NCBI RefSeq assembly: GCF_900129765.1
Contig: NZ_FQWU01000002.1
Span: forward strand, 1,674,001-1,738,000
DNA length: 64,000 nt
Origin: Massilia sp. CF038
GTDB lineage: Bacteria; Pseudomonadota; Gammaproteobacteria; Burkholderiales; Burkholderiaceae_D
Reading direction: 5' to 3'
Positions within the stretch are counted from its first letter, which is position 1. Every line of letters starts with the position of its first letter. The position numbers and the translations under genes were made by a program. The notes under the pieces were generated by a model, which ran no database searches, was not told the DNA's origin, and was given only the letters and a program-made list of their open reading frames with translations. Shown here piece after piece: positions 1-11,648 of this stretch.

Positions 1-573
1 CGAGGCCATCGGCTGCAAAATCAGGTCCGACACTTCCAGGCCGCAGCGGCGCACGCACTTGACGATGTTCTGCACCGCCGACACGGCGCCGGTCACGATG
101 TGCACCCGCACCTCGAGGCGGATGCCGCTCATGCCGATCGGCTCGCGCACGTCTTCCTGGCTGTCGACGATGAATTCCTGCGGCACCGTGTGCAGCAGCT
201 GCTGGTCGGTCGGGATGTTGACGGCCTTGGCGGTCTCGATCACGCGCGCCACATCGGTGGCCGTGACTTCCTTGTCCTTGATGGCCACCATCCCGCTCGA
301 ATTGAAGGAACGGATATGGCTGCCCGCGATGCCGGCGTAGACGTTACGGATCTTGCAGTCGGCCATCAGCTCGGCTTCTTCCAGCGCGCGCTGGATCGAT
401 TCCACCGTTGCCTCGATGTTGACCACGACGCCCTTCTTGAGTCCTCGCGACTCGTGCTGACCGAGCCCGATGACTTCGTGCCGGCCATCGGACATCACTT
501 CGGCCACGACCGCCACCACTTTCGAGGTGCCGATGTCGAGTCCGACGATCAGGTTTTTCGCGTCTTTAGTCAT
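1..573 (-). CDS. ftsA: Cell division protein FtsA, N-terminal part (cut by window edge)
   Basis: FtsA is an actin-like ATPase that tethers FtsZ to the inner membrane and recruits later divisome proteins. The visible 191 codons begin MTKDAKNLIVGLDIGTSK, with the phosphate-1 loop of the actin fold at residues 11-20. They continue through the 1C subdomain region, where the FtsA-type stretches HESRGLKKGVVVNIE and SHIRSFNSSGMVAI are readable. The reading frame runs open to base 1, so the C-terminal half and the membrane-targeting helix lie outside the window. The start ATG overlaps the ftsQ stop as ATGA, which implies translational coupling at the distal end of the dcw operon. Confidence 0.95.
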   Translation of the reverse strand, partial: MTKDAKNLIVGLDIGTSKVVAVVAEVMSDGRHEVIGLGQHESRGLKKGVVVNIEATVESIQRALEEAELMADCKIRNVYAGIAGSHIRSFNSSGMVAIKDKEVTATDVARVIETAKAVNIPTDQQLLHTVPQEFIVDSQEDVREPIGMSGIRLEVRVHIVTGAVSAVQNIVKCVRRCGLEVSDLILQPMAS

Positions 574-1409
574 TGCGTTCCGCCTACAGGTTTCTTGGTT
601 CTGCCGCTGGTTGAATTAACTGCCTTTTTTACTGCCGCCTTCACAGGCTTGTTCGCATCACCCGGCACCGTCAGGCCGGCGGCGGTAAGCGCCAAGCCAT
701 TCGGATACCGCATGTCGACCGTCTTGATACCATCCGGGAGCAGGCGCGCCAGCTGCGGATAGATATTCACCAGGCGGTCCACCCGCGTCTTCAGTGTCGT
801 CTTGTCCGCTTCGCGTCCCAGCGCCACACTCATCCCGTTATCGAGTTCGACGGTCCACGCATAGCGGCTCGACAGACTCAATTTCTCCGGCGCCAACCGC
901 AGCGGCGCAAACCACGCCCGCAATTCGGCAAACCGCGCCAGTACTTCTTTCTCGCTGCCTTCCGGCCCGCCCAGTTCAGGCAAGGCATGTTCTTCATCCG
1001 CCTCGGCCAGGTTGGCGGTGAACACATCGCCCTTGACCGACAGCAGCCGTCCATCTTCACCCCAGGTGCCGAGGGGCTCATGCTCCTCGACTTCCACAAT
1101 CAGCTGGTCAGGCCATTCGCGCCTGACCGTAGCCCGCCTGACCCAGGGCACCGACTCGAAAGCGGTGCGCACCTGCTCCAGATTGGCCGTGAAAAAATTG
1201 CCCTTGATGCGTCCGACCACCCCTGCGCGCAGGGTCAGCTTGTTCACATGCTTGAGCTCCATCCCGTACATGCTGTCGACAGTCACCGTGCGCAGGGTGA
1301 ACATCGGGCGCTGCGAAACCCACCACACGCCCGATGCGATCAATGCCAGCACCACAGCGGCCACCAGGCCACTGGCGCTTGCATTCAAAGCTCGAACGTC
1401 ATGCCACAT
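570..1409 (-). CDS. ftsQ: Cell division protein FtsQ
   Basis: FtsQ is a bitopic inner-membrane protein that links early and late divisome proteins through the FtsB-FtsL complex. The 279-residue product has a short cytoplasmic tail, one membrane segment at about residues 14-33, and a periplasmic POTRA domain (starting near FTLRTVTVDSMYGMEL) followed by the FtsQ beta domain. I chose the ATG at 1409 because it overlaps the ddl stop as TAATG. A 21-codon upstream extension is open but would run inside ddl. The C-terminus is Lys/Ala-rich and looks disordered. Confidence 0.93.
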   Translation of the reverse strand: MWHDVRALNASASGLVAAVVLALIASGVWWVSQRPMFTLRTVTVDSMYGMELKHVNKLTLRAGVVGRIKGNFFTANLEQVRTAFESVPWVRRATVRREWPDQLIVEVEEHEPLGTWGEDGRLLSVKGDVFTANLAEADEEHALPELGGPEGSEKEVLARFAELRAWFAPLRLAPEKLSLSSRYAWTVELDNGMSVALGREADKTTLKTRVDRLVNIYPQLARLLPDGIKTVDMRYPNGLALTAAGLTVPGDANKPVKAAVKKAVNSTSGRTKKPVGGTQ

Positions 1410-2377
1410 TACTTCGCTACTTCCTGTCCCTTGGCCATTTTCAGACGTGCGGACGACAAAATCTCCACGCACAGATCTTCATAGCTGATTCCCATTGCCC
1501 GCGCCGCCATTGGCACCAGCGAGTGGCCCGTCATGCCTGGCGAGGCGTTGACCTCGATCAGGAATGGCTTGTTGTCGCTCGCGCGCAGCAGGAAGTCGAC
1601 CCGTCCCCAGCCTTCGCAATCGAGGGCGCGGTACGCTTCCACTGCCAGACGCGCCATTTCCCCTGCCGTCGCTTCGTCCAGCACCGCCGGGCAGAAGTAC
1701 TTCACGTCGTCGGTGAAGTACTTGTTCTGGTAATCGTAGTTCCCGCCTGGCGCGACGATCTCAACGATCGGCAAAGCACGCGCGTTGACACCCTTGCCCA
1801 GCACGGCCACGGTAAACTCGCGGCCGGTCACAAACTCTTCTGCCAGCACCACATCGTCGAAGCCGGCGGCAATGTCGTACGCCGCCTTCAGGTCACCGGC
1901 GGCGCTGACCTTGGTGATGCCGATGGTCGAGCCTTCGTGCGGCGGCTTGACGATCAGCGGCAAGCCCAGTTCTGCCACCACGGCGGCCAGGTCAGTGCTG
2001 CCGGTAATCGAGGTGTAGCGCGGCGTCGGCAAACCTTTTTGCAGCCAGATCAACTTGGTGAAGATCTTGTCCATGCCGATCGCGCATGCCATCACGCCGC
2101 TGCCGGTGTAGGGAATGCCAAGCTGCTCGAGCGCGCCTTGCAGGCTGCCGTCTTCGCCAAAGCGGCCATGCAGCGCAATGAACACGCGGTCGAATTTTTC
2201 GGCTGCCAGTTCGGCAATGCTGCGCTGGCCCGGGTCGAAGGCGTGGGCGTCCACCCCTTTCGATTTCAAGGCCGCCAGCACACCCGTGCCCGACATGATC
2301 GAGACGTCGCGTTCGGCGGAGCGGCCGCCAAACAGGACGCCGACCTTGCCGAGTTGTGCAGGATTGAATGCGCTCAC
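1409..2377 (-). CDS. ddl: D-alanine--D-alanine ligase
   Basis: This ATP-grasp ligase makes D-Ala-D-Ala, the terminal dipeptide that MurF adds to the peptidoglycan precursor. The 322-residue protein shows the N-terminal [17 protein letters not shown] motif (residues 10-26), the ATP-grasp core with [19 protein letters not shown], and the C-terminal [15 protein letters not shown] motif that binds metal and substrate. The length is normal for DdlB. It starts 1 nt after the murC stop and overlaps ftsQ, which is the usual dcw position. Confidence 0.97.
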   Translation of the reverse strand: MSAFNPAQLGKVGVLFGGRSAERDVSIMSGTGVLAALKSKGVDAHAFDPGQRSIAELAAEKFDRVFIALHGRFGEDGSLQGALEQLGIPYTGSGVMACAIGMDKIFTKLIWLQKGLPTPRYTSITGSTDLAAVVAELGLPLIVKPPHEGSTIGITKVSAAGDLKAAYDIAAGFDDVVLAEEFVTGREFTVAVLGKGVNARALPIVEIVAPGGNYDYQNKYFTDDVKYFCPAVLDEATAGEMARLAVEAYRALDCEGWGRVDFLLRASDNKPFLIEVNASPGMTGHSLVPMAARAMGISYEDLCVEILSSARLKMAKGQEVAK

Positions 2378-2378
2378 G

Positions 2379-3770
2379 TCACGCTCCCGTATAGGTAGTC
2401 AGTTTTGCAGGCACGCCGCTGATCGAGCCGGCGCCCATGGTGATGACGACATCGCCGTCCTGCACCAGGCCCATGATCGTGGCCGGCATGTCGGCGATGG
2501 CTTCAACAAAAATCGGTTCCACCTTGCCGTTCACGCGCAGCGCGTGCGCCAGCGAACGGCCGTCGGCGGCGCGCACCGGTGCTTCGCCGGCGGCATACAC
2601 TTCGGACAGCACCAGCACGTCCGGCGTGCCCAGTACCTTGACGAAGTCTTCAAACAGATCGCGCGTGCGGCTGTAGCGGTGCGGCTGGAAGGCCAGCACC
2701 AGGCGGCGGCCCGGGTAGGCCCCGCGCGCGGCTGCCAGCGTGACTTCGGTTTCAATTGGGTGGTGGCCAAAATCGTCCACCAGGGTGAAGCTGCCGCCGG
2801 CGGGAATGGCCACGTCGCCGTAACGCGTGAAGCGCCGGCCCACACCGTGGAATTCAGCCAGGCCGCGCTGGGTGGCGCTGTCCTCGATACCGATTTCACG
2901 GGCAATGGCAATGGCCGAGCAGGCGTTCTGCACGTTGTGCATGCCAGGCTGGTTGAGCACGAATTCGGTATCCGGATAGCCATCCTGGATCACGGTGAAA
3001 TGCATTTGCAGGCCGATGGCACGCGCGTTCACGGCGCGCACTTCCGCTTCTTCGGAAAAGCCGTAAGTGGTGATCGGCTTGGTCACCTGCGGGATAATGG
3101 CGCGCACGTGGGCATCGTCCACGCACAGCATCACCCGGCCGTAGAACGGCAGGCGGTGCGTAAAGTGGACAAATGCCGACTTGAGCTTTTCAAAATCGTG
3201 CTCGTAGGTTTCCATGTGATCGGCATCGATGTTGGTGATGACTTCGATCATGGGCGTCAGGTTCAGGAAAGACGCGTCCGATTCGTCCGCTTCGGCAACG
3301 ATGTATTCGCCCGTGCCCAGCTTGGCGTTGGCGCCGGCGCTGTTCAGACGACCGCCGATCACAAAGGTCGGGTCCAGGCCGCCCTCGGCCAGCACCGATG
3401 CGACCAGGCTGGTGGTGGTGGTCTTGCCGTGGGTGCCGGCAATCGCGATGCCGCGCTTGAGGCGCATTAATTCACCCAGCATAATCGCGCGCGGCACGAT
3501 AGGTGTCTTGGCTGCACGCGCTGCGATGACTTCGGGGTTGTCTTCCTTGACGGCGGTCGAGGTGACCACCGCATCGGCGCCCACCACATTCTCGGCGGCG
3601 TGGCCCAGCATGACTTTTGCGCCCAGGCTTTCCAGGCGCTGGCTGGCCGCATTGCTGCCCAGGTCCGAGCCGGACACGTTGTAGCCCAGGTTGAGCAATA
3701 CCTCGGCAATGCCGCTCATGCCGCTGCCGCCAATACCGACGAAATGGATGTTCTTGATTTTATGTTTCAT
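2379..3770 (-). CDS. murC: UDP-N-acetylmuramate--L-alanine ligase
   Basis: MurC adds L-alanine to UDP-MurNAc in the cytoplasm, the first amino-acid step of peptidoglycan stem-peptide synthesis. The 463-residue protein has the N-terminal nucleotide-binding [12 protein letters not shown] motif (residues 12-23), the ATP P-loop [10 protein letters not shown] (112-121) and a C-terminal Mur ligase domain with DDFGHHPIE. The start at 3770 gives the canonical [15 protein letters not shown] and overlaps the murG stop as ATGA. A longer open frame reaching 3968 lies inside murG and is not credible. Confidence 0.97.
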   Translation of the reverse strand: MKHKIKNIHFVGIGGSGMSGIAEVLLNLGYNVSGSDLGSNAASQRLESLGAKVMLGHAAENVVGADAVVTSTAVKEDNPEVIAARAAKTPIVPRAIMLGELMRLKRGIAIAGTHGKTTTTSLVASVLAEGGLDPTFVIGGRLNSAGANAKLGTGEYIVAEADESDASFLNLTPMIEVITNIDADHMETYEHDFEKLKSAFVHFTHRLPFYGRVMLCVDDAHVRAIIPQVTKPITTYGFSEEAEVRAVNARAIGLQMHFTVIQDGYPDTEFVLNQPGMHNVQNACSAIAIAREIGIEDSATQRGLAEFHGVGRRFTRYGDVAIPAGGSFTLVDDFGHHPIETEVTLAAARGAYPGRRLVLAFQPHRYSRTRDLFEDFVKVLGTPDVLVLSEVYAAGEAPVRAADGRSLAHALRVNGKVEPIFVEAIADMPATIMGLVQDGDVVITMGAGSISGVPAKLTTYTGA

Positions 3771-4852
3771 GTTCTTTGTGCCGATCCTGCCAATTGTTCG
3801 AGTACGTCCGCGATTTCGTTGTTTGCGTTGCGCTTGCCCACTGCCAGCGCCGCTTCCGCCATGGTCTGGCACTGCGCGCGCGTGAGCGACTGCAGCAGCT
3901 GCGCCATGCCCTGGGCATGCAAATCCGTTTGCGGCAGATGGATGGCCGCTTTTTGCGCTGCCATCCATTTGGCGTTGTCGCGCTGGTGGCTGGTGGTGGA
4001 CACCACCAGCGGTACCAGTACGCTGGCCACGCCAGCGGCCGTCAGTTCCGACACGGTGATCGCGCCTGCGCGGCAGATCACCAGGTCGGCTGTGGCGTAG
4101 GCGCCAGCCATGTCGTCAATGAAGTCGACCACGTCCGCCTGCACACCTGCCTGCGCGTAGCCAGCGCGTAAAGCATCGATATTCTTTTTGCCCGACTGGT
4201 GCTTGACCAGCGGCCGCTGTTCCGCCGGCAGCAGCGCAAGCGCAGCCGGGATGCTGTCATTGAGGACTTTGGCCCCCAGACTGCCGCCCACCACCAGAAT
4301 GCGCAGCGGACCGCTGCGCTGGGCAAAGCGCTGCGCCGGCGCGTCCATGGCCAGGATCTCTTTGCGCACCGGGTTGCCGGTCACGATGGCTTTGCCTGCC
4401 GCCGCGCCAAAGTCCGCCGGGAAGCCGAACAGCACTTTCTGCGCCATCGGCACCAGGGTCTTGTTCGACAACAGCAGTGCGGCGTCGGCATTGACCAGCA
4501 CCAGCGGCACGCCGCGCAGGCGCGCCATCAGGCCGCCCGGTACCGTGACATAGCCACCCATGCCCAGCACGGCGTCCGGCTTGCGGCGGCCAATGTGGCC
4601 GAAGCAGGTCAGGAAGGCGCGCGCCAGCTTGAATACACCGCCGAGGCTGTGCGCCAGTCCCTTGCCGCGCATGCCGGAAAACGCGATCGTGTCGATCTCG
4701 ATGCCCTGCTTGGGCACGAAGTCGGTTTCCATGCCGTGCGACGTCCCCAGCCAGCTCACGTCCCAGCCGCGCGCGCGCATGGTCTGCGCAATCGCGATGC
4801 CCGGGAAGATATGCCCGCCGGTGCCGGCTGCCATGATCATCAGTTTCTTCAT
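3767..4852 (-). CDS. murG: Undecaprenyldiphospho-muramoylpentapeptide beta-N-acetylglucosaminyltransferase
   Basis: MurG is the peripheral inner-membrane glycosyltransferase that converts lipid I to lipid II using UDP-GlcNAc. The 361-residue GT28 protein begins [20 protein letters not shown], whose GTGGHI glycine loop contacts lipid I. The C-terminal Rossmann half has [10 protein letters not shown] and [16 protein letters not shown], which bind UDP-GlcNAc. The ATG at 4852 overlaps the ftsW stop as ATGA. The open frame upstream to 5329 is a shadow of ftsW. Confidence 0.97.
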   Translation of the reverse strand: MKKLMIMAAGTGGHIFPGIAIAQTMRARGWDVSWLGTSHGMETDFVPKQGIEIDTIAFSGMRGKGLAHSLGGVFKLARAFLTCFGHIGRRKPDAVLGMGGYVTVPGGLMARLRGVPLVLVNADAALLLSNKTLVPMAQKVLFGFPADFGAAAGKAIVTGNPVRKEILAMDAPAQRFAQRSGPLRILVVGGSLGAKVLNDSIPAALALLPAEQRPLVKHQSGKKNIDALRAGYAQAGVQADVVDFIDDMAGAYATADLVICRAGAITVSELTAAGVASVLVPLVVSTTSHQRDNAKWMAAQKAAIHLPQTDLHAQGMAQLLQSLTRAQCQTMAEAALAVGKRNANNEIADVLEQLAGSAQRT

Positions 4853-6060
4853 GCGCGCCCTCCCCGCATGAGCACACGGTTTTCGTAATCGATGCGCAGC
4901 AAGATCGCCAGCCCGACGCAATTGATGATCACACCTGATCCGCCATAACTCATCAGCGGCAAGGTCAACCCCTTGGTTGGCAGCAGACCCAGGTTCACCC
5001 CCATGTTGATGAAGGTTTGCACGCCGATCCAGATGCCGATGCCTTTGGCGGCCAGTCCGGCGAAGGTCTGGTCGATGGCGATGGCCTGGCGCCCGATGTC
5101 GAAGGCGCGCTTGACCAGCCAGTAGAACAGCGCAATCACCACCAGCACCCCGGCCAGGCCCAGTTCTTCGCCGATGACCGCCATCAGGAAGTCGGTATGT
5201 GCTTCGGGCAGGTAGTGCAGTTTCTCGACACTGCTGCCAAGGCCGACGCCAAAAAACTCGCCGCGCCCGAAAGCGATCAGCGAGTGGGTCAGCTGGTAAG
5301 CCTTGCCGAGCGCATTGTCTTCCTGCCACGGATCGAGGTAGGCGAACATGCGCGCACGGCGGAACGGTGAGAGCCAGATGATGATGCCGAAAATGGTACC
5401 AAGCAGTGCGCCGATGCCACCGAACCAGACTGCGTTGATCCCGCCCAGGAACAGGATGCCCATCGCGATGCAGACGATCACGCCAAAAGCGCCCAGGTCG
5501 GGCTCCATCAGCAGCAGCAAACCCACCAGCCCAATGGCGCCGGCCATGGGCAGGAAGCCCTTGGTCAGCTTGTGCATGTATTCCTGTTTGCGCACCGTAT
5601 AGTCGGCCGCATACAGAACCGCCGCAATCTTCATCACTTCCGATGGCTGCAGATTGAAGACCCGCAGATTAAGCCAGCGCTGCGCGCCGTTGACCGAGAA
5701 GCCGACGCCAGGAATGAACACCAGTGCCAGCATCACCAGACTGCCCACGAACATGACTGACGCCCAGCGCTGCCACAGTTCGATCTTGATGCGGAAAACA
5801 AACAGGCCGGCCAGGATCGCGACCACAATGAAAATCGCCTGGCGCTGCAGGAAATGGGTGTGTTTGTAGTTGGCGTACTTGACCGAATCGGGCAAGGCGA
5901 TCGAGGCCGAATAGACCATCACCATCCCGAACAGCATGAGCAACAGGGTGACCCAAACCAGCGGCTGATCGTATTCCATCATTTTCGAGGCGCGCGCACG
6001 GCTGCTGGTCAAAGCATCCTTGGACGATCCCGAAAACTTGAATGGAAGTTGAAGCGCCAT
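4849..6060 (-). CDS. ftsW: Septal peptidoglycan glycosyltransferase FtsW (SEDS family)
   Basis: FtsW is the multi-spanning SEDS glycosyltransferase that polymerises lipid II at the septum together with the transpeptidase FtsI. The 403-residue product has about ten hydrophobic segments and SEDS hallmarks such as [33 protein letters not shown] and the C-terminal [12 protein letters not shown]. The start at 6060 overlaps the murD stop as TAATG. It gives a soluble N-terminal tail of about 25 residues before the first membrane helix, and an internal MEYDQP start about 27 residues later is a possible alternative. Confidence 0.95.
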   Translation of the reverse strand: MALQLPFKFSGSSKDALTSSRARASKMMEYDQPLVWVTLLLMLFGMVMVYSASIALPDSVKYANYKHTHFLQRQAIFIVVAILAGLFVFRIKIELWQRWASVMFVGSLVMLALVFIPGVGFSVNGAQRWLNLRVFNLQPSEVMKIAAVLYAADYTVRKQEYMHKLTKGFLPMAGAIGLVGLLLLMEPDLGAFGVIVCIAMGILFLGGINAVWFGGIGALLGTIFGIIIWLSPFRRARMFAYLDPWQEDNALGKAYQLTHSLIAFGRGEFFGVGLGSSVEKLHYLPEAHTDFLMAVIGEELGLAGVLVVIALFYWLVKRAFDIGRQAIAIDQTFAGLAAKGIGIWIGVQTFINMGVNLGLLPTKGLTLPLMSYGGSGVIINCVGLAILLRIDYENRVLMRGGRA

Positions 6061-7556
6061 TACAGGTCCTGTCCCTTCTCGAGTGCCAGTTCGCGCACGG
6101 CGTCGCAGAACACCTGCGCGCGGTGCGCGTAATTGGTAAACATGTCCATGCTGGCGCAGGCTGGCGACAGCAGCACCGCGTCGCCGGAACGGGCCATGGC
6201 TGATGCACGCTGCACTGCTTCCGGCAGCTTGACGCAATCAACCATGTCAACGCCGGCTGGCTCGATGGCAGCGCGCAGCTTGGGCGCGTCGCGCCCGATC
6301 AAAACAATTGACCGCACATAGCGCGAACATGGTTCGGCCAGCGGATCGAAATCCTGGCCCTTGCCATCGCCACCGGCGATCAGCACGATCTTCTGGTGTT
6401 CGCCACCAAAGGCCTTGCCCAGGCCATTCAGGGCCGCCACCGTGGCGCCCACATTGGTGCCTTTGCTGTCATCGTAATAATCGATACCGTCGATACTGGC
6501 GACCAGCTCCACGCGGTGCGGCTCGCCCTTGTATTCACGCAGGCCGTGCAGCAGTGGCGCGAACGGCAACCCGATGGCGCGGCACAGGGCCAGCGCGGCC
6601 AGCGCGTTGGACGCATTGTGCAGACCGCGAATGTGCAGCGCATCGGCCGGCATCAGGCGGTTGATCGTGCACGGGACCACTTCGGCCACTTCGTTCTTCT
6701 TGCGCTTCTTTTCGCTTTCTTCACCCGGCACGGCCACGGTCAGCCACAGCACACCGCGCTCGTTGAGCAGGCCGAAGCAGTCTGCATCCTTGGGTTCATT
6801 GGTGCCGAAGGTGATGGTCTCGCTCATGGCCGAGTCCATTTTCATCACTTCCTGATCGTCGCGATTGAGCACGCGCACGGTGCTGGCACCAAAGATGCGC
6901 GCCTTGTCGCGCCCGTAGGCGCCCATGTCGCCGTGCCAGTCCAGGTGGTCCTGGGTCAGGTTCAACACGGTGGCAGCATCGGCATTCAGGCTGAAGGTGG
7001 CGTGCAGCTGGAAGCTCGACAGCTCCAGGATCCAGGCCTCGGGCAGTGTGTCGTTCTCCAGCACTTCGCGCAGCACGTCCAGTGCCGCCGGGCTGATATT
7101 GCCTGCCACGCGGGTGCTCAGACCGGCGCGCTGGCACAGCAGGCCGGTCAGGCTGGTGACGGTGGTCTTGCCGTTGGTGCCGGTGATGGCAATCACTTTG
7201 GGTGCGTAGCCGCGTTCTTCCCTGAGAGCGGCCAGCGCTTGCGCAAACAATTCGATTTCGCCCCAGACGGGGATATTCTTTTCCGCCGCGGCTGGCACGA
7301 TGGCTGCCAGTTCGCGCGCCGGCATCAGGCCGGGGCTGACAGCGACAAAGTCGATTTCTTCGAGCAGCGCGGCATTCAAGTCGCCAGCGACAAATTCGGC
7401 GCCGGGTACGGACTCGCGCAGGGCAGGCAGGCGTGCCGGCTCGGCACGCGTATCGGCCACGCGCACGCGCGCGCCGCAACGGACCAGCCATTGCGCCATC
7501 GCGAGCCCGGATTCACCGAGCCCCAGTACCAGTGCGTGTTTGCCTTCGTAATTCAT
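6060..7556 (-). CDS. murD: UDP-N-acetylmuramoyl-L-alanine--D-glutamate ligase
   Basis: MurD adds D-glutamate to UDP-MurNAc-L-Ala. The 498-residue protein carries the N-terminal [11 protein letters not shown] motif (residues 11-21), the ATP P-loop [10 protein letters not shown] (126-135) and, in the C-terminal domain, [13 protein letters not shown]. It is somewhat longer than E. coli MurD (about 438), mainly because of a charged Lys/Glu-rich insert ([16 protein letters not shown]) near residue 280. It starts 3 nt downstream of the mraY stop. Confidence 0.97.
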   Translation of the reverse strand: MNYEGKHALVLGLGESGLAMAQWLVRCGARVRVADTRAEPARLPALRESVPGAEFVAGDLNAALLEEIDFVAVSPGLMPARELAAIVPAAAEKNIPVWGEIELFAQALAALREERGYAPKVIAITGTNGKTTVTSLTGLLCQRAGLSTRVAGNISPAALDVLREVLENDTLPEAWILELSSFQLHATFSLNADAATVLNLTQDHLDWHGDMGAYGRDKARIFGASTVRVLNRDDQEVMKMDSAMSETITFGTNEPKDADCFGLLNERGVLWLTVAVPGEESEKKRKKNEVAEVVPCTINRLMPADALHIRGLHNASNALAALALCRAIGLPFAPLLHGLREYKGEPHRVELVASIDGIDYYDDSKGTNVGATVAALNGLGKAFGGEHQKIVLIAGGDGKGQDFDPLAEPCSRYVRSIVLIGRDAPKLRAAIEPAGVDMVDCVKLPEAVQRASAMARSGDAVLLSPACASMDMFTNYAHRAQVFCDAVRELALEKGQDL

Positions 7557-7559
7557 CTG

Positions 7560-8729
7560 TTAGCGCAGCTTCAAAGTGGACAGTCCAACCAGGACCAGCA
7601 TCATGGTGATAATCCAGAAACGCACAACCACCTGCGTCTCCTTCCAGCCTTTTTGTTCAAAGTGGTGGTGCAGGGGCGCCATCAGGAATACGCGCTTGCC
7701 GACACCGGTCCGCTTTTTGGTGATCTTGAAGACCGACACCTGGATGATCACCGACAGCGTCTCGGCCACAAAAATACCGCCCATGATGAACAGCACGATC
7801 TCCTGGCGCACGATCACGGCGATGGTGCCGAGTGCGCCACCGAGCGCCAGCGCGCCGACGTCGCCCATGAACATTTGCGCCGGGTGCGCGTTATACCAAA
7901 GGAAGGCCAGCCCTGCCCCGGCCATGGCGCCGCAGAAGATCAGCAATTCACCAGCGCCCGGAATGTGCGGGATGAACAGGTACTTCGAATACGTGGCGCT
8001 GCCGGTCAGATAGGCAAACAGACCCAGGGCCGAGCCCACCATCACGGTGGGCATGATGGCCAGGCCATCGAGACCATCAGTAAAGTTGACCGCGTTGCTG
8101 GAGCCGACAATGACGCAATACGTGAGTGCGATGAAGCCCCACACGCCCAGCGGATAGCTGATGGTTTTCACGAACGGCACAATCAGGTCGGCCTTGGGCG
8201 GCAAGTCCATTGCAAAACCGGACTGCACCCAGGCGTAGAAAAGTTCCCACACCTGGGCCGGGGTGGGCGCCGACACCGAGAACGCCAGGTACAGCGAGGC
8301 GGCAATCCCGATCAGCGACATCCAGAAGTATTTTTCGCGCGAACGCATGCCTTCCGGGTCCTGGTACACCACCTTGCGGTAGTCGTCGGCCCAGCCAATG
8401 GCGCCAAAGCCAAGCGTGACCACCAGCACCGGCCAGATCAGGCGGTTTGACAGGTCGCACCACAGCAGTGTGGAAATGGCGATCGAGAGCAGAATCAGCA
8501 CGCCGCCCATGGTTGGGGTGCCGTGTTTTTTCAGATGGGTTTGCGGGCCGTCCTGGCGTACCGCCTGGCCGACTTTGAGTGCGGTCAGTTTGCGGATCAC
8601 AGCCGGTCCGGCGCACAGGCCGATCAGCACTGCCGTGATGGTGGCAAACACCGCACGGAAGGTGATGAAGCTGAATACGCGCAGGAAGCCGTAGTCCTGC
8701 TGGAAGAATTGTGCAAGCCAGAGCAGCAT
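7560..8729 (-). CDS. mraY: Phospho-N-acetylmuramoyl-pentapeptide transferase
   Basis: MraY transfers phospho-MurNAc-pentapeptide to undecaprenyl phosphate, forming lipid I in the inner membrane. The 389-residue polytopic protein shows the family motifs [27 protein letters not shown] (catalytic Asp) and [18 protein letters not shown]. The length fits the betaproteobacterial enzyme. It starts 1 nt downstream of the murF stop. Confidence 0.97.
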   Translation of the reverse strand: MLLWLAQFFQQDYGFLRVFSFITFRAVFATITAVLIGLCAGPAVIRKLTALKVGQAVRQDGPQTHLKKHGTPTMGGVLILLSIAISTLLWCDLSNRLIWPVLVVTLGFGAIGWADDYRKVVYQDPEGMRSREKYFWMSLIGIAASLYLAFSVSAPTPAQVWELFYAWVQSGFAMDLPPKADLIVPFVKTISYPLGVWGFIALTYCVIVGSSNAVNFTDGLDGLAIMPTVMVGSALGLFAYLTGSATYSKYLFIPHIPGAGELLIFCGAMAGAGLAFLWYNAHPAQMFMGDVGALALGGALGTIAVIVRQEIVLFIMGGIFVAETLSVIIQVSVFKITKKRTGVGKRVFLMAPLHHHFEQKGWKETQVVVRFWIITMMLVLVGLSTLKLR

Positions 8730-8730
8730 G

Positions 8731-10116
8731 TCAGTGAGCGTCCTTGATTGGGTTTGGGGATCCGAGCAGGTGCTGGACCACGCGTTCCATCTTCATGAAA
8801 CGCGAGCCCTTCACCAGCACAGTTGCGTCAGATTTGCTGCCCAGTCGCGTGTCCAGTGCTGCCAATAATTCGTCCAACTGTTCGTAATGTGTTGCGCCGG
8901 CGCCCGCCATGTGGCGTGCCAGCTCGCCCAGGACCAGGACCTCGGTGATGCCGCGGCTGGCCGCATAGGCGGCAATCTCTTCGTGGAACTCGCGTCCCTG
9001 GGTACCGACTTCGCCCATGTCGCCCAGCACCAGGATGCGCGGCGCGCTGGCCTGCACCAGCACATCGATGGCGGCGCGTACCGAATCCGGGTTGGCGTTG
9101 TAAGTATCATCAATCACGGTGGCGCCACAGGCGGCGGTCTTGCGCTGCAGGCGGCCGTTGACAGGTGCGAACGATTCCAGGCCACGCTCGATGGCTTCGT
9201 CGGCAATGCCGGCGGCAGCCGCGCAGGCGATGGCGGCCAAGGCGTTACGCACATTGTGCAGACCGGCGGCGGCCAGGCGCACCGGGAACTGGCGCGCATC
9301 CTTGCCAGCTTCGCGGATTACAACCAGCAGCTCGCTGCCGAAATTGCGCGCGTCGTGGGTGCAGCTGACAGTGCAGCTGGCGTCCAGGCCAAAGGTCATG
9401 CTGCGGCGCGCACCGGCCAGACCCTGCCACAGTGCGGTGTAAGTGTCGTCGCCCGGGAAGACGGCCACGCCGTCAGCCGGCAAGGCCGCCAGCACGGCGC
9501 CGTTTTCCAGCGCCACCGCTTCCACGGTGTGCATGAATTCCTGGTGTTCGCGCTGGGCGTTGTTGACCAGCGCAATCCCGGGTGCCGCAATCGCGGCCAG
9601 GCGCGCAATCTCGCCCGGGTGGTTCATGCCCATTTCAATCACGGCCGACTTGTGCGAGGCGTCCAGGCGCATCAGCGTCAGCGGCACACCGATCTCGTTA
9701 TTCAGATTGCCGCGGGTGGCCAGACGCGCCTCTTCGCCATGGGCTGCGGCGAGAATCGCGGCGATCATTTCCTTGACCGTGGTCTTGCCATTGCTGCCGG
9801 TGACACCGATCACCGGAATAGCAAACTGCTGGCGCCAGCTGTTGGCGATCTCCCCCAGCGCAGTCAAGGTGTTGGGCACCACCAGCGCCGGCAGCGCGAA
9901 GCCTTCCGGCAGCTGTTCTGCCACCACGGCAACGGCGCCCTTGGCCGCGACCTGATCGAGGAAGTCGTGGGCGTCAAAGGTTTCGCCGCGCAGGGCGACG
10001 AACAGCGCGCCCGCGCCGGCGCTGCGGCTGTCGGTCGAGACGCTGTCGAAGGCGGCGTCCGCCGTCATGCTGGCGCCGCTGACGGCGTTGACAAGTTGTG
10101 CGAGCGTGCCGCGCAT
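8731..10116 (-). CDS. murF: UDP-N-acetylmuramoyl-tripeptide--D-alanyl-D-alanine ligase
   Basis: MurF adds the D-Ala-D-Ala dipeptide made by Ddl, completing the pentapeptide precursor. The 461-residue protein has the P-loop [11 protein letters not shown] at residues 107-117, the central [13 protein letters not shown] motif and [11 protein letters not shown] in the C-terminal half. All are typical of MurF. The start ATG overlaps the murE stop as TAATG. Confidence 0.97.
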   Translation of the reverse strand: MRGTLAQLVNAVSGASMTADAAFDSVSTDSRSAGAGALFVALRGETFDAHDFLDQVAAKGAVAVVAEQLPEGFALPALVVPNTLTALGEIANSWRQQFAIPVIGVTGSNGKTTVKEMIAAILAAAHGEEARLATRGNLNNEIGVPLTLMRLDASHKSAVIEMGMNHPGEIARLAAIAAPGIALVNNAQREHQEFMHTVEAVALENGAVLAALPADGVAVFPGDDTYTALWQGLAGARRSMTFGLDASCTVSCTHDARNFGSELLVVIREAGKDARQFPVRLAAAGLHNVRNALAAIACAAAAGIADEAIERGLESFAPVNGRLQRKTAACGATVIDDTYNANPDSVRAAIDVLVQASAPRILVLGDMGEVGTQGREFHEEIAAYAASRGITEVLVLGELARHMAGAGATHYEQLDELLAALDTRLGSKSDATVLVKGSRFMKMERVVQHLLGSPNPIKDAH

Positions 10117-11648
10117 TAGTTTGTCCTCATCATGGTCGCGCGCGCGGCCAGCGCCAGCTGCGCGTGGTCGGCATCGGAAAACGGCATCTTGCGGCCCTTG
10201 ATTTCCTGGTAAGGCTCGTGGCCTTTGCCAGCGAGCAGAATCACATCGGTTTTGGCGGCCTGGCGCACGGCGTGCAGAATCGCCGTGGCACGGTCTTCAA
10301 TGGTTTGCCAGCTCGAGTCGGTACGGCCGGCGTCCATGCCCGCCACGATCTGGGCGATGATCGCGCCCGGTTCTTCGCTGCGCGGATTGTCGCTGGTGAC
10401 CAGCACGTGGTTGGCGATTTGCGCGATGGCGCCCATTTGCGGACGCTTGCCCGGATCACGGTCGCCGCCGCAGCCAAACACGCACCACAGGGCACCGCCC
10501 CGCTCCTGCGCCACCAGGCGCAGCGTGTCCAGCGTTTTTTCCAGCGCGTCCGGCGTGTGTGCGTAATCAATGACGACCATCGGCGCGTCCTGGCCGCCCA
10601 CTTGCTGCATGCGGCCTGGCGCTGGCGTGAGCGCTTCGATCGCGTCCAGCGCGCTGCGCAAGACCACGCCCTTGGCCAGCAGTGCGCCCAGCACGGCCAG
10701 CGCATTACTAATGTTGAACTGCCCCACCAGCTGGGTGCGCACGGCGCCACTGCCATACGGCGACTCCAGCTGGAAGTCGGTGCCCGCATTGCGGCTCTTG
10801 AGCTGCCCGGCGCGCAGGATGGCCACGCCGTCTATGTCCGGCTGGTCGGCGCTGCTGCGCAGCGTATAGCCGATCAGGGGCAGCGCGCTGCCAAAGCGGG
10901 TTTGAAGGTGGGTAACCAGGCGCAAACCGGCCGGGTCGTCGAGATTGAGCACTGCTGTTTTTAATCCTGGCCACTCGAACAGCTTGGTTTTTGCTGCCTC
11001 GTAGCTTGCCATGTTGCCGTGATAGTCGAGGTGGTCGCGCGTCAGGTTGGTAAACAGCGCCACATCGAAATGCATGCCCGAGGTACGTCCCTGATCGAGC
11101 CCGATGGAGCTTACCTCAATCGCCAGCGTGGTGGCGCTCGCTTCGCGCAGGCCGGCCAGCGTTTGCGCCAGCAGCACCGCGTCCGGCGTGGTGTAGCCGG
11201 TGACGTCAAATTGCGCGTCGTCGCGGCCACGGTAGACGCCCACGCCCAGCGTGCCGATCACGGCAGCCGTTTCACCCAGACGGGCAAAGGCCTGGCCCAG
11301 CCAGACTGCGCACGAAGTCTTGCCATTGGTGCCAGTCACGCCCACGGTGAACATGTTTGCATCGGGCATGCCGGCGGCCGCGTGGGCAATCGCGCCAGCG
11401 TGCTGTTTCAGTTCCGGCACCGCCAGATGGGGCAGCGTCCAGGCGGCATCCCACACGTAGCCAGTGTCGTCATACACGATGGCGGCAGCGCCCTGTTCGA
11501 TGGCCTTGGCAATGAAAGCGCGGCCATCACCGGCATCGCCCGGATAGGCAAAGAACACGTCGCCGCGCGCAATGCGGCGCGAATCGGACGCCAGCTTGCC
11601 GCCGGCGCCATTGGCAGTGATCCACTGAGCGGCTTTGATGTAATCCAT
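10116..11648 (-). CDS. murE: UDP-N-acetylmuramoyl-L-alanyl-D-glutamate--2,6-diaminopimelate ligase
   Basis: MurE adds the third stem-peptide residue. The 510-residue protein has the P-loop GTNGKTSCA at residues 106-114. It also carries the specificity motif DNPRSEEP near residue 418, which in the family marks meso-diaminopimelate rather than lysine as substrate and so supports a Gram-negative wall. The start ATG at 11648 overlaps the ftsI stop as TAATG. Confidence 0.97.
   Translation of the reverse strand: MDYIKAAQWITANGAGGKLASDSRRIARGDVFFAYPGDAGDGRAFIAKAIEQGAAAIVYDDTGYVWDAAWTLPHLAVPELKQHAGAIAHAAAGMPDANMFTVGVTGTNGKTSCAVWLGQAFARLGETAAVIGTLGVGVYRGRDDAQFDVTGYTTPDAVLLAQTLAGLREASATTLAIEVSSIGLDQGRTSGMHFDVALFTNLTRDHLDYHGNMASYEAAKTKLFEWPGLKTAVLNLDDPAGLRLVTHLQTRFGSALPLIGYTLRSSADQPDIDGVAILRAGQLKSRNAGTDFQLESPYGSGAVRTQLVGQFNISNALAVLGALLAKGVVLRSALDAIEALTPAPGRMQQVGGQDAPMVVIDYAHTPDALEKTLDTLRLVAQERGGALWCVFGCGGDRDPGKRPQMGAIAQIANHVLVTSDNPRSEEPGAIIAQIVAGMDAGRTDSSWQTIEDRATAILHAVRQAAKTDVILLAGKGHEPYQEIKGRKMPFSDADHAQLALAARATMMRTN

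Noticed and set aside
6396-8450. 684-codon plus-strand frame over murD and mraY
   Set aside because: Antisense shadow of two clear essential genes.
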